From Paucibacter sp. Y2R2-4 (GTDB lineage Bacteria > Pseudomonadota > Gammaproteobacteria > Burkholderiales > Burkholderiaceae_C), in contig NZ_JAJIRO010000003.1 of the NCBI RefSeq assembly GCF_025717535.1, positions 682,001 to 746,000 on the forward strand: 64,000 nt of DNA, written 5' to 3'. This document shows, one piece after another, positions 9,037-18,932 of the stretch (positions are counted from its first letter, which is position 1; every line of letters starts with the position of its first letter). Below the pieces are notes generated by a model. It did not search any database. It saw nothing but the letters and a program-made list of their open reading frames with translations, and was not told where the DNA came from. The position numbers were made by a program, and so were the translations under genes.

Positions 9037-9287
9037 AGCCAGCCCTGCCGCCATTGGCTGTCGTCCTTCAACTCCCGCCAAGCAATGCGCCGGCACTGGC
9101 CGGAGTGAACCGCCTCCAAATCCACCCAGGCCAGGGCGGCGGTACTTGGCGCAGCGCTGGGCGGTGTGCTGGGTTCCGAGGTTTCCACCTCAATGAGGCG
9201 AACCACCATGAAGTGCTTCTCCTTGTTCTGCGGCAAGCACGCCGTCCATTTGCTGTGCAAGAGCTTCTTGGGATGAATGCGGTTCAT
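9033..9287 (-). CDS. TIGR02450 family Trp-rich small protein
   Basis: An 84-residue cytosolic protein with the features of TIGR02450: N-terminal NRIHPKKLLHSKWTA, a central KEKHFMVVRLIE, and C-terminal conserved W residues (WRELKD, WRQGWL). Function unknown. It is the first gene of a two-gene unit with the SDR, overlapping it by four bases. It is divergent from the FAD oxidoreductase, with 148 bases between their starts. Confidence 0.87.
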   Translation of the reverse strand: MNRIHPKKLLHSKWTACLPQNKEKHFMVVRLIEVETSEPSTPPSAAPSTAALAWVDLEAVHSGQCRRIAWRELKDDSQWRQGWL

Positions 9288-9435
9288 GGGGCGCAGCCTA
9301 GCCCAGATCGGCCTTGCGCTGGAGCTGAGCCAGCGATGGCGCAGTCAGCCGTCGGGAGATTGTTTGACCGCCCTGCAGCCGGCGATCGCCTGGTGCAGGA
9401 TGCTGGCTGTTAACGATGATCTTGGAAATAAACGC

Positions 9436-10437
9436 ATGTCTTCGAGACCGCATGTCGCTGTGATCGGCGCCGGGCTGGCCGGTTTGTCTTGTGCGCTTCG
9501 CTTGCAGGAGGCCGGGCATAGGGTCACGGTTTTCGACAAAAGCCGTGGTGTGGCCGGTCGCATGAGCACGCGGCGCAACGACGCCTGGCAATGCGACCAT
9601 GGCGCGCAGTACTTCACCGCCCGCAGCGCAGAGTTTCAAGCCGAGCTGGCGCGCTGGGTGGAGGCCGGTGTGGCGGCCTTGTGGACGCCGAGACTGCAGG
9701 TGTTCGGCGGCCTCGCTGCGCACTCGCCAGATCAAGAGCTGCAACGCTGGGTGGGCGCCCCCATGATGACGGCGCCGGCCCAATGGCTGGCGCAAGGCCT
9801 GCAGGTTCACAAAGAGGCCCAAGTAAGCGGATTGCTGCGCGAGGGCCAGGGCTGGCGCTTGTGTGGCACGGAGAGCGTGACCGGGGGCGAGGCTTTTGAC
9901 CGGGTGGTTTTGGCCGTGCCCGCGCCCCAGGCGGCAGCGCTCTTGGCGGACTGTGCGCCGGCGCAAAGCCTGGCCGCCCAAGCCGCTGCGGTGCGCATGC
10001 GCGGCTGTTGGGCCCTGATGCTCAGCTATGCCCAGCCCTTGGACTTGGGCTATGACGCCGCCTTTGTCAATGCAGGCCCCTTGCGCTGGGTGGCGCGCAA
10101 CAGCAGCAAGCCGGGCCGCAGCGGCGCTGAAACCTGGCTTTTGCATGCCGAGGCCGAATGGAGCGAGCAGCGCCTGGCGCTGCCGGCCGAGGCGGTGGCG
10201 GCGCAGATGCTGCAGGCTTTTGCGGACTTGGGCGGCCCGGCGCCGGCCACTTGGGTGACGCACCGCTGGCTTTATGCGGACACGGCGCCCGAGGGGCAGG
10301 CTGCGGCGCTCTCAAAGCCCGGGTATTTGTGGGTGCCCGAGCTGGCGCTGGGCCTGTGCGGCGACTGGTTGAACGGCGGCAAGGTGGAGGGCGCTTACTT
10401 GAGTGGGCGACAGTTGGCGGAGCAGGTGTTGGCCTGA
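9436..10437 (+). CDS. NAD/FAD-dependent oxidoreductase, COG3380 type
   Basis: A 333-residue flavoprotein. The dinucleotide-binding motif GAGLAGL sits at about 11-17, followed by the family-specific DKSRGVAGRMSTRR (about 36-49) and QYFTARS. The C-terminus carries the second FAD contact (LCGDWLNGGKVEGAYLSGR). The group is related to renalase and amine oxidases; the natural substrate is unknown. The start is the ATG right before the Rossmann strand. Longer in-frame starts run through the promoter region of the divergent TIGR02450 gene. Confidence 0.85.
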   Translation: MSSRPHVAVIGAGLAGLSCALRLQEAGHRVTVFDKSRGVAGRMSTRRNDAWQCDHGAQYFTARSAEFQAELARWVEAGVAALWTPRLQVFGGLAAHSPDQELQRWVGAPMMTAPAQWLAQGLQVHKEAQVSGLLREGQGWRLCGTESVTGGEAFDRVVLAVPAPQAAALLADCAPAQSLAAQAAAVRMRGCWALMLSYAQPLDLGYDAAFVNAGPLRWVARNSSKPGRSGAETWLLHAEAEWSEQRLALPAEAVAAQMLQAFADLGGPAPATWVTHRWLYADTAPEGQAAALSKPGYLWVPELALGLCGDWLNGGKVEGAYLSGRQLAEQVLA

Positions 10438-10538
10438 AGCAAGGCCCCAACTTGGGGCGAATACGGGTAGACACAGCCAGGGGCTACCGCACAATATGCC
10501 GTAGAAAACAAGTGCTATGCAGCCTTTGGGGGTTAAAG

Positions 10539-13500
10539 ATGCCGGCAGCACCTGTGCCCTATCTGGAATCAGAAAGACTGAGTGCCTTGCGCAGTTTGGG
10601 GGTGCTGGACAGCCAGCCCGAGCCCGAATTTGACGCCTTGGTTCAAGCCGCCGCATTGGCTTGCGCCAGCCCGATTGCCCGAATCGGCCTGGTAGATGAA
10701 AAACGTGTTTGGTTCAAGGCCGGCGTCGGTCTTGAAGGCCTGGACGAATTGCCGCGCGACGAGGCTTTTTGTGCCCATGCGCTGGTGGCGGGCGGCTTGT
10801 TTGAGGTGGAAGACGCCAGCCAGGATCCGCGTTTTTGCGATCTGCCTGCGGTGCGCGGGCCGGTCGGCTTGCGTTTTTACGCAGGGGTGGTCTTGCGTTT
10901 GCGCAGCGGCCAAGCCCTGGGCACCTTGTGTGTGTTGGACATGCAGCCCCGGCGCCTGAGCCCCCAGCAAGCATCTGTCTTGATCCATTTGGCCGATGCC
11001 GTGGTCTACGCTTTGGAGATGCGCCAGCGTGTGCAGGCAGAGCTGCACATGGCGGCCGAACTGGCCGAACGAGACGCCTGGTTTCGGACTCTCAATGAGG
11101 CCGCGCCCGTGGGCGTGTTCCATGCCAATGCCAGTGGCGCTTGCACCTACACCAACCCGCGCTGGCAAGAGATTTTTGGCTTGAGCCTGGCGCAAAGCCA
11201 GCAGCAAGGCTGGTTGCAGGCGGTGCATCCGCAAGATCAGGCGCGCGTCTTGCAGCAATGGTTGGCCTGTGCCCGCTCGCAGCGCGAGTTTGAAATGGAG
11301 TTTCGGGTGTCGCCGCCCACCGGTGGCTTGCGCCATGTACATGTTCGAAGTCGGCCGGTGCTGGGCAAGGCCGATGAGCTGATCGGCCATGTGGGCGCAG
11401 CGCAAGACATCAGCGAGCGCCTGCGCGCACAAGAGCAGCTGCGCCAGAGCGAGGCGCGGTTGAGCATGGCCTTGGACAGCGGCCGCATCGGCATCTGGGA
11501 ACTGGACTTGCGCAGCGGCGGCCTGGTCTGGGATGCTTGGATGCACCGCCTCTACGGCATGGAGCCCAGCGCGGCGCCTATCAGTTACGCCCATTGGGCC
11601 GCCTGTTTGCATCCGGAAGATCGGGTTCGCGTCGAAGGCGAGGTGCACGAGGCCATTCAGGGCTTGAAGCCCTTGGATACTGAGTTTCGCGTGGTGTGGT
11701 CCGATGGCAGCGTCCATCACCTGCGGGGCTCGGCGCGCCTGGTGCATGGCGAGCAGGGTCAGGTCTTGCGCATGGTCGGCACCAACTGGGATCTGACCCA
11801 GATCCGCCGCCTGGCCGAGGAAATGGCCGCGCGCATGGGCGCGGTGCTGGCCGAGCAGCATGAGTTGCTCTTGGTGACTTTGCGATCGATTGGCGACGCC
11901 GTCATCACCACCGACGCCAAGGGCCAGGTCGTCTGGATGAATCCGACCGCCGAACGTCTGACCGGTTGGGGGGCCGACGAGGCCAAGGGACGGGCGCTGG
12001 AGCAGGTGTTTCACATCATCGACGAGAACACCCGCGCGGTGACGCCGAACCCGGTGAAGCTCTGCTTGCAAGAGGGCAAGACGCTGACCCAGGCACGCCA
12101 CAGCTTGTTGATCTCTCGCCAAGGGGAGGAGTTCGGCGTGCAGGACTCGGTGGCGCCGATCCGCAATGAGCGGGGCGAGGTCTTCGGCGTCGTGCTGGTC
12201 TTTCATGATGTGACCGAGCAGCGCCGCCTCAGCGGCGAGATGAACTACCGCGCCACCCATGACCCGCTGACCGGCTTGATCAATCGCAGCGAGTTTGAGC
12301 TGCGCCTGCGCCGCGTCTTGGAGCAAGCGCAGGGCGATCGCAGCCAGCATGCGTTGCTTTACATCGATCTGGATCAATTCAAACTGGTCAACGACGCCTG
12401 CGGCCACGCGGTCGGTGACCAGCTCTTGCAGCAGGTCGCGGGCATGTTGGGCGAGGCGGTGCGCAGCCGCGATACCTTGGCCCGTTTAGGGGGCGATGAG
12501 TTTGCGGCCCTGTTGGAGCATTGCTCGCCGGCGCAGGCCCAGCGGGTGGCCCAGCAGGTCTGCGACCGCATGGAAGACTTCCGCTTTGTGCACGACCAGC
12601 GGCGTTTTCGCATCGGCGCCAGTATCGGCCTGGTGCCCATCAATAAGCGTTGGTCCACCACGGCGGCGATTTTGCAAGCCGCTGATACTGCTTGTTATGC
12701 CGCCAAGGACTCGGGGCGCAATCGGGTGCACACCTGGTTTGACACCGATCAGGCCATGCATGCCCGCCACGGCGAGATGCAGTGGACCACCCGCATTGAA
12801 CATGCGCTCGACGAAGACTTGTTCGTGCTGTTCGCCCAGCGCATCGAAACCATGGACTTGCAAGAGCATCCGGTTGATAAGCCGCCAGGCCTGCATGCCG
12901 AAGTCTTGCTGCGCATGGTGGATGCCGAAGGCCATCTGATCCTGCCGGGCGCCTTTTTGCCGGCCGCCGAGCGATTCAATCTTGCTACCCGCATCGATCG
13001 CTGGGTGCTCAGCCGGGTGTTGGCCTGGATGCGCGCCGAGCCCCGCTTGGCGGAGGTGGAGATGCTCAGCGTCAACCTGTCCGGCCAGTCGATCGGCGAC
13101 CGTGCTTTTCATCGCTGGGCGCTCGAAGCCTTGCGGGAAGCCGGGCCGGATTTGTGCCAGCGCCTCTGCCTGGAGATCACCGAGACCGCCGCCATTACCA
13201 GCCTGGCCGATGCGGCTTTGTTCATCGAGCAGGCGCGTGAGCTCGGTGTGCGCGGCGCTTTGGATGACTTTGGCGCCGGTGCGTCTTCATTTGGCTATTT
13301 GAAGAACTTGCAAGTCGACTATCTGAAGATCGACGGCCAGTTTGTGCGCGACCTGGTCAGCGATCCGCTCGATGAGGCGGCCGTGCGCTGCTTTGTCGAT
13401 GTGGCCCAGGTGGTGGGCATGCAAACCGTCGCTGAGTATGTGGACAACCCGGCGGTCTTGCAGCGCTTGCGCGAGATTGGCGTCGACTTCTCGCAAGGCT

Positions 13501-13577
13501 ATTTGTTGCATCGGCCCGCGCCCTTGACGGCATTGATCGGCGCGGAGCTGGCCTCAGAACTGCTCGGCCATGATTGA
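10539..13577 (+). CDS. GAF-PAS-PAS-PAS-GGDEF-EAL c-di-GMP signalling protein
   Basis: A 1012-residue cytoplasmic sensor without transmembrane helices. It has an N-terminal GAF domain (about 25-165), three PAS/PAC domains (about 175-300, 305-425, 450-570), GGDEF (intact GGDEF at 651-655, predicted diguanylate cyclase) and EAL (about 765-1005). The EAL signature reads E-V-L (788-790) instead of E-A-L; the other phosphodiesterase residues (NLS, ExTE, DDFG, LKID) are present. Both activities are therefore possible, with some doubt about the phosphodiesterase. The start follows a weak ribosome-binding site; the ATG fits the beginning of the GAF region. Confidence 0.9.
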   Translation: MPAAPVPYLESERLSALRSLGVLDSQPEPEFDALVQAAALACASPIARIGLVDEKRVWFKAGVGLEGLDELPRDEAFCAHALVAGGLFEVEDASQDPRFCDLPAVRGPVGLRFYAGVVLRLRSGQALGTLCVLDMQPRRLSPQQASVLIHLADAVVYALEMRQRVQAELHMAAELAERDAWFRTLNEAAPVGVFHANASGACTYTNPRWQEIFGLSLAQSQQQGWLQAVHPQDQARVLQQWLACARSQREFEMEFRVSPPTGGLRHVHVRSRPVLGKADELIGHVGAAQDISERLRAQEQLRQSEARLSMALDSGRIGIWELDLRSGGLVWDAWMHRLYGMEPSAAPISYAHWAACLHPEDRVRVEGEVHEAIQGLKPLDTEFRVVWSDGSVHHLRGSARLVHGEQGQVLRMVGTNWDLTQIRRLAEEMAARMGAVLAEQHELLLVTLRSIGDAVITTDAKGQVVWMNPTAERLTGWGADEAKGRALEQVFHIIDENTRAVTPNPVKLCLQEGKTLTQARHSLLISRQGEEFGVQDSVAPIRNERGEVFGVVLVFHDVTEQRRLSGEMNYRATHDPLTGLINRSEFELRLRRVLEQAQGDRSQHALLYIDLDQFKLVNDACGHAVGDQLLQQVAGMLGEAVRSRDTLARLGGDEFAALLEHCSPAQAQRVAQQVCDRMEDFRFVHDQRRFRIGASIGLVPINKRWSTTAAILQAADTACYAAKDSGRNRVHTWFDTDQAMHARHGEMQWTTRIEHALDEDLFVLFAQRIETMDLQEHPVDKPPGLHAEVLLRMVDAEGHLILPGAFLPAAERFNLATRIDRWVLSRVLAWMRAEPRLAEVEMLSVNLSGQSIGDRAFHRWALEALREAGPDLCQRLCLEITETAAITSLADAALFIEQARELGVRGALDDFGAGASSFGYLKNLQVDYLKIDGQFVRDLVSDPLDEAAVRCFVDVAQVVGMQTVAEYVDNPAVLQRLREIGVDFSQGYLLHRPAPLTALIGAELASELLGHD

Positions 13578-13689
13578 GTGGGGGCCGACCCTGCTGTTGC
13601 GCTGAGCTTCGTCCGCGCCGCTTTGCGAAGCGCCCCACAGCTTGCCGCACAATGCGGGCCTTGCTTTTGAGCCCTTGCTGACCTTGTCC

Positions 13690-15300
13690 ATGCCTGTATC
13701 GAACCCCGACCGCCGAACCCTGCTCGCCAGCACTGCCATGCTGGGTTTGGGTACCTGGGTCGCCGGTTGCAGCCATGTCGGCACGCCCAAAGACACCCTG
13801 GTTCAGGCTTTCGCCTTTGACGACATCATCACCCTGGACCCGGCGGCTTCTTTCGAAGTCTCCGGCGGCGAGGTCTTGGGGAATACCTACGAGCGCCTGG
13901 TCGGGCTGAACTTGGACGCGCCGGGCGAGGTCTTTGGCGTGCTGGCGCAAAGCTGGGAGGTTTCCGCCGACGGCCAGGTCTTCAGTTTCACCCTCAAGCC
14001 CGGCCTGCGTTTCGCCTCCGGCAATGCCCTGACGGCCGAGGACGTGGTGTTCTCCTTGCAGCGCGCGGTGCGCATGGACAAGACCCCGGCCTTCATCTTG
14101 ACCCAGCTGGGCCTGAGCAAGAGCAATGTCGAAGAGAAGGTGCGCCAGACCGGCCCGCTGACTTTGCAATTGCAGATTGGCAAGCCCTTCGCGCCCAGCT
14201 TTGTGCTGAACTGCCTGACGGCCACCGTGGCCTCGGTGGTGGACAAGCGCCTGCTCTTGGCCAAGGCCCAGAACGAAGACTGGGGTGCCGCCTGGCTAAA
14301 GCTCAACCATGCCGGCTCCGGCCCCTGGACTCTGCGCGACTGGCGTGCCAATGAAATCCTGGTGCTGGAACGTAACGAGCAATTCCATGGCCCCAAACCC
14401 AGCCTGGCGCGGGTGATTTACCGCCATGTGAAGGAAGCTGCCACCCAGCGTCTGCTGCTGGAAAAAGGCGATGTCGATATCGCTCGCAATCTGGCACCGC
14501 AGGACTTGCTGGCGCTGGCCAAGAGTTCAGAAATCCAGCTGACCCAAACGCCCAAGGGCTCGCTCTACTACCTGGGCCTGAACCAGCGCCATCCTCTGCT
14601 GGCCAAGCCCGAGGTGCGCGAGGCTTTCAAATGGTTGGTGGACTATGAAGCCATCGGCGCCACGCTGATCAAGGGCATCGGCGTGCCGCATCAGAACTTC
14701 TTGCCGCTGGGCCTGCTGGGCGCCAGCCGCGAGCAGCCCTTCCGCTTGGACGTCGATCGCGCGCGCGCGCTACTGGCCAAGGCCGGTCTGTCGCAGGGCT
14801 TCAAGATCAGCATGGATGTGCGCACGGTGCAGCCGGTGCAAGGCATTGCCGAGGCCATCCAACAAACGGCGGGGCGCGCCGGCATTCAGATCGAGATCAT
14901 TCCCGGCGATGGCAAGCAGGTGCTGACCAAGTACCGCAACCGTCGCCATGAGCTTTTCATTGGCGACTGGGGTTGCGACTATTGGGACCCTCACACCAAT
15001 GCCGACACCTTCACCCGCAACCCCGACAATCGCGACGATGCCAAGAACCGGCCGCTGAGCTGGCGCAATAGCTGGGAGATCCCCGAGCTGACCCGCCAGA
15101 GCGATGCCGCCGTCTTGGAGCAAGACCCGCAGCGCCGCATCCAGATGTATGAAACGCTGCAGGCCGAGTTCCGCCGCAGCAGCCCTTTTGTGATGATTTT
15201 TCAGCAAACCCAGGTGGCCGGTGTGCGCCGCCAGGTGCAGGGCTTTCGCATCGGCCCGACTTCTGAGACCACCTTGATGGCGCCGGTGAGCAAGGCATGA
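13690..15300 (+). CDS. Peptide ABC transporter, solute-binding lipoprotein (SBP family 5)
   Basis: Periplasmic solute receptor of a peptide/nickel-type ABC importer, 536 residues. The N-terminus has twin arginines (RRTLLAS) and a lipobox (VAGC, Cys about 21), so it is probably membrane-anchored. The body shows SBP_bac_5 hallmarks: FDDIITLDPAAS, YERLVGLN, FTLKPGLRFASG, LTAEDVVFSL and a late DWGCDYWDPH. It is the first gene of a five-gene operon; its stop overlaps the next start by ATGA. The ATG chosen begins the signal peptide. Confidence 0.93.
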   Translation: MPVSNPDRRTLLASTAMLGLGTWVAGCSHVGTPKDTLVQAFAFDDIITLDPAASFEVSGGEVLGNTYERLVGLNLDAPGEVFGVLAQSWEVSADGQVFSFTLKPGLRFASGNALTAEDVVFSLQRAVRMDKTPAFILTQLGLSKSNVEEKVRQTGPLTLQLQIGKPFAPSFVLNCLTATVASVVDKRLLLAKAQNEDWGAAWLKLNHAGSGPWTLRDWRANEILVLERNEQFHGPKPSLARVIYRHVKEAATQRLLLEKGDVDIARNLAPQDLLALAKSSEIQLTQTPKGSLYYLGLNQRHPLLAKPEVREAFKWLVDYEAIGATLIKGIGVPHQNFLPLGLLGASREQPFRLDVDRARALLAKAGLSQGFKISMDVRTVQPVQGIAEAIQQTAGRAGIQIEIIPGDGKQVLTKYRNRRHELFIGDWGCDYWDPHTNADTFTRNPDNRDDAKNRPLSWRNSWEIPELTRQSDAAVLEQDPQRRIQMYETLQAEFRRSSPFVMIFQQTQVAGVRRQVQGFRIGPTSETTLMAPVSKA

Positions 15301-16334
15301 GTAGCGCACTTGCATCCCCTTGGCGCCAAGCCGGTCTGGCCTTGGCGCGTTTTGTGCCCGTGCTGTTGCTCACCTATTTGGGCCTGCTGGCGGTGACCTT
15401 CTTTATCGGCCGCGTGGTGCCGGTGGACCCGGTGCTGGCCGTGCTGGGCGACCGCGCCACGGAAGCGCAAATGGCCGAGATGCGCGAGGCCATGGGCCTG
15501 AATCAGCCTTTGTGGCAGCAGTTCCTCGACTATGTGGGCAAGGTCTTGCGCGGCGACTTCGGCAGCTCAGTGCTGACCGGGCGCCCGGTGATTGATGACA
15601 TCAAGCGGGTCTTTCCGGCCACGATGGAATTGGCCACCGTGGGCATTTTGATTGGCACCCTGTTCGGCATTCCCTTGGGTGTCTGGGCCGCGGTGCGGCG
15701 CGGCCGCTTGGCAGACCAGTTGGTGCGGGTGATGGGTCTGGTCGGCTATTCGGTGCCGATCTTTTGGCTGGGCTTGATGGGCTTGGTGATCTTCTATGCC
15801 AAGCTTGATTGGGTCGGCGGCCCGGGGCGCATCGGCATCGGCTTTGCCTACAGCGTGCCAACCCACAGCGGCCTTTTGCTGGTGGACGCGGCCTTGGCCG
15901 GCGAATGGCAGGCCATGCGCAGCGCCCTGGCCCATCTGGCCCTGCCCGCGTGCTTGCTTGGTTATTTCTCGATGGCCTATATCAGCCGCATGACGCGCAG
16001 CTTTATGTTGAAAGAGCTGAGCCAGGAGTACATCGTGGCCGCGCGCGCCAAGGGCTTGAGCGAGGCCCGCATCATCTGGGCCCATGCCTTGCGCAATGCG
16101 GCCGTGCCCTTGGTGACCGTGGTGGCGCTCAGTTATGCCGGCTTGTTGGAAGGCTCGGTGCTGACCGAGACCGTGTTCGCTTGGCCGGGCCTGGGTCTTT
16201 ACATCACCAACTCTTTGCAGAACGCCGATATGAACGCGGTGCTGGGCGGCACGCTGGTGGTGGGTTCGGTCTTCATCGCCTTGAATCTGTTTTCGGACCT
16301 GATGTACCGGCTTTTGGACCCGCGCACCCGATGA
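15297..16334 (+). CDS. Peptide ABC transporter permease, DppB type
   Basis: Inner-membrane permease of 345 residues with about six helices. It carries the N-terminal conserved segment for this family (FFIGRVVPVDPVLAVLG) and the cytoplasmic EAA loop (EYIVAARAKGLSEARIIWAHALRNA). It pairs with the DppC-type permease downstream. It overlaps the binding-protein gene and the next permease by four bases at each end, indicating tight translational coupling. Confidence 0.93.
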   Translation: MSSALASPWRQAGLALARFVPVLLLTYLGLLAVTFFIGRVVPVDPVLAVLGDRATEAQMAEMREAMGLNQPLWQQFLDYVGKVLRGDFGSSVLTGRPVIDDIKRVFPATMELATVGILIGTLFGIPLGVWAAVRRGRLADQLVRVMGLVGYSVPIFWLGLMGLVIFYAKLDWVGGPGRIGIGFAYSVPTHSGLLLVDAALAGEWQAMRSALAHLALPACLLGYFSMAYISRMTRSFMLKELSQEYIVAARAKGLSEARIIWAHALRNAAVPLVTVVALSYAGLLEGSVLTETVFAWPGLGLYITNSLQNADMNAVLGGTLVVGSVFIALNLFSDLMYRLLDPRTR

Positions 16335-17260
16335 GCTCGATTGAAACATCCCTCCCTGCGAGCGGCCTGAAAGCCTGGCTGATGAGCGAGCGGCCCGCCT
16401 CGCGGCGCCAAGCCGCGCTGGGCCGGGCCTATGCCGGCTGGTGTGCGTTTGCGCGCAATCGGCTGGCGCTGCTGGGCTTGTTCATCATCCTGGTCTTGGG
16501 TCTGGTGGCGGCGCTAGCGCCCTGGCTGGCACCCTATCGGCCCGAGGTGGGTGACTTGATGACGAGCCGTTTGCTGCCGCCCTCAATCGCCCATTGGTTG
16601 GGTACCGATGACCAGGGCCGCGACATCCTCTCGCGCCTGATTCACGGCTCGCGCATCACGCTGTTTGTGGTCACCTTGGTGGCCTTGCTGGCCGCGCCGA
16701 TTGGTTTGTTGGTGGGCAGCTTGGCCGGCTTCTTGGGCGGCTGGGCCGATGCGGTGCTGATGCGGGTGACCGATATCTTCTTGGCCTTCCCGCGCTTGAT
16801 CTTGGCCCTGGCTTTTGTGGCCGCACTGGGCCCAGGCATTGAGAACGCAGTGCTGGCCATTGCCATCACCTCCTGGCCGCCTTATGCCCGGATTGCGCGG
16901 GCCGAGACCCTGAGCATTCGCAATGCTGACTACATCTCCGCGGTGCAACTGATGGGCGCCTCTAAGGCGCGGGTGGTCTTGCGCCACATCATGCCGCTGT
17001 GCCTGCCCTCGGTGATCGTGCGGGTGACGCTGGACATGGCCGGCATCATCTTGACCGCTGCGGGCCTCGGCTTTCTGGGCCTGGGCGCGCAGCCGCCAAT
17101 GCCGGAATGGGGCGCCATGATCGCCGCCGGCCGCCAATATGTGCTCGACCAATGGTGGGTGGCCGCGGGGCCAGGTCTTGCCATCTTCATCGTCAGCCTG
17201 GCCTTCAACTTGCTGGGCGATGGACTGCGCGATGCGCTCGATCCCAAGGCGGGTGAATGA
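16331..17260 (+). CDS. Peptide ABC transporter permease, DppC type
   Basis: Second permease, 309 residues. It has the N-terminal cytoplasmic segment and first helix of the OppC family (FARNRLALLGLFIILVLGL), GTDDQGRDILSRLIHGSR typical of DppC, and an EAA loop (DYISAVQLMGASKARVVLRHIMP). The ATG is fixed by the ATGA overlap with the upstream gene; a longer reading frame upstream is the shadow of the DppB gene. Confidence 0.93.
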   Translation: MSSIETSLPASGLKAWLMSERPASRRQAALGRAYAGWCAFARNRLALLGLFIILVLGLVAALAPWLAPYRPEVGDLMTSRLLPPSIAHWLGTDDQGRDILSRLIHGSRITLFVVTLVALLAAPIGLLVGSLAGFLGGWADAVLMRVTDIFLAFPRLILALAFVAALGPGIENAVLAIAITSWPPYARIARAETLSIRNADYISAVQLMGASKARVVLRHIMPLCLPSVIVRVTLDMAGIILTAAGLGFLGLGAQPPMPEWGAMIAAGRQYVLDQWWVAAGPGLAIFIVSLAFNLLGDGLRDALDPKAGE

Positions 17261-18111
17261 TGCGTGAAGAAGCGATGTTGAGCGTCGAAAACCTGCGCGT
17301 GGCCTTTCCGCTGCGCGATGGCGGCGTCCATGAGGTGGTGCGCGGCGTGTCTTTCACCCTGGGGCGCGAGCGCCTGGGCATTGTGGGCGAGTCGGGCTCG
17401 GGCAAGTCGCAGACCGGCCGGGCCATCATGGGCCTCTCGGCACCAGAGGCGCGCATCAGCGCCGAGCGTTTGGACTTTCAAGGCGTCGACCTGTTGCACT
17501 GCAGCCCTGCCGAGCGGCGTTCGCTGCGCGGTCAGCGCATCGCCATGGTTTTGCAAGACCCGAAGTATTCGCTCAACCCGGTCATGCGCATCGGCGAGCA
17601 GATCGCCGAGACCTTGCTGGCCCACCACCGCTTCAGCCGCGCCGAGGTGCAGTTGCGCGTCTTGCAGGCCTTGAGCGATGTGGCGATTGAAGACCCGGCG
17701 CGCGTCAGCCGGCTTTACCCGCATGAGGTCTCGGGCGGCATGGGTCAGCGGGTGATGATGGCCATGATGCTGATTGCCGAGCCGCAACTCTTGATCGCCG
17801 ACGAGCCCACCTCGGCCCTGGATGTGACGGTGCAGTTGCAGCTGCTGGGCATTCTCGACAAGCTGGTCCGCCTGCGCGGCATGGGGCTGATCTTCATTTC
17901 GCACGATCTGCGTCTGGTCTCGAGTTTTTGCGACCGCATCTTGGTGATGTACGCCGGCCGGGTGGTCGAAGAAATCGAGGCCAGCCGTTTGCATGAGGCC
18001 CAGCACCCCTATACCCAAGGCCTGCTGAACTGCTTGCCGCGCTTGCATCAGCCGCGTCACCCGCTGCCGACGCTGCAGCGGCAAGAGGCTTGGAAGGAGG
18101 GCGGCGTATGA
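17257..18111 (+). CDS. Peptide ABC transporter ATPase, DppD type
   Basis: Nucleotide-binding subunit, 284 residues. Walker A GESGSGKS is at about 46-53, the ABC signature reads VSGGMGQR, Walker B is LLIADEPTSALD, and the switch His is in FISHDLRL. The C-terminus has the beginning of the oligopeptide-type extension (HPYTQGLLNCLPRL). It overlaps both neighbours by four bases. The ATPases probably act as a DppD-DppF heterodimer. Confidence 0.92.
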   Translation: MMREEAMLSVENLRVAFPLRDGGVHEVVRGVSFTLGRERLGIVGESGSGKSQTGRAIMGLSAPEARISAERLDFQGVDLLHCSPAERRSLRGQRIAMVLQDPKYSLNPVMRIGEQIAETLLAHHRFSRAEVQLRVLQALSDVAIEDPARVSRLYPHEVSGGMGQRVMMAMMLIAEPQLLIADEPTSALDVTVQLQLLGILDKLVRLRGMGLIFISHDLRLVSSFCDRILVMYAGRVVEEIEASRLHEAQHPYTQGLLNCLPRLHQPRHPLPTLQRQEAWKEGGV

Positions 18112-18896
18112 GCACAAGCCAGCAAGGTTTGGGCCTGTCCATCCAAGGTTTGCAGGTCCGCTTTGGCGACTTCACCGCCATCCATGATTTGAGTTTGACG
18201 CTGGCGCCGGGCGAGAGCTTGGGACTGGTGGGCGAATCTGGCTCGGGCAAGTCGACCATCTTGCGTGCGGTCTGTGGCTTGGTGCCGCGTGCGGCCGGCA
18301 CGATCCGTCTTGTTTCTGAGAACGAGGGCAGCAGCACTCTGCCCGCTCCGGGCAGCGCGGCCTTCCGCCGCTCCGTGCAGATGGTCTTCCAGGACCCTTA
18401 CGGCTCGCTGCATCCGCGCCAGACCGTGGACCGCATGTTGGCCGAACCCTTGGCCATTCATCGCTTGGGCGAGCCCGAAGCCCGCATTGAAGCGGCGCTG
18501 GACGCGGTGGGCCTGGGGCAGGGCTTTCGCTTCCGCTATGCGCATCAACTCTCCGGTGGCCAACGACAGCGGGTGGCGATTGCACGTGCCCTGATCCTAG
18601 AGCCGCAGATCCTCTTGCTGGACGAACCGACCTCGGCGCTGGATGCCTCGGTGCAAGCCGAGGTGCTGAACCTGCTGGAGACCTTGCGTCGCGAGCGCGG
18701 CCTGAGCTTCTTGATGGTCAGCCATGATCTGGCCGTAGTCACGCATCTTTGCGAGCGCCTGGTGGTGATGCACCGGGGCCGCGAGGTGGAGACCCTGGCC
18801 GCGAGCGATCTGGCCGGGCAGCGGGTTCGCGCCGACTACACCCGGCAGCTGATGCAGGCCTCGGCAGGCTTTGTGCGGGCAGCGCATGCGACTTGA
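18108..18896 (+). CDS. Peptide ABC transporter ATPase, DppF type
   Basis: Second nucleotide-binding subunit, 262 residues. It has Walker A GESGSGKST, the perfect signature LSGGQRQR, Walker B ILLLDEPTSALD and H-loop MVSHDLAV. It is short at the C-terminus compared with many DppF proteins, with little of the oligopeptide extension left. The ATG has GGAGG eight bases upstream and overlaps the previous stop. It is the last gene of the operon; mgsA follows after 36 bases. Confidence 0.92.
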   Translation: MSTSQQGLGLSIQGLQVRFGDFTAIHDLSLTLAPGESLGLVGESGSGKSTILRAVCGLVPRAAGTIRLVSENEGSSTLPAPGSAAFRRSVQMVFQDPYGSLHPRQTVDRMLAEPLAIHRLGEPEARIEAALDAVGLGQGFRFRYAHQLSGGQRQRVAIARALILEPQILLLDEPTSALDASVQAEVLNLLETLRRERGLSFLMVSHDLAVVTHLCERLVVMHRGREVETLAASDLAGQRVRADYTRQLMQASAGFVRAAHAT

Positions 18897-18932
18897 CGCT
18901 CTGCTGTAACCCTCAATCTTTAAGATGGCTGC

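Noticed and set aside
10569-12407. Long minus-strand frame opposite the GAF-PAS-GGDEF-EAL gene
   Set aside because: No domain or start signal; the plus-strand GGDEF protein explains the region.
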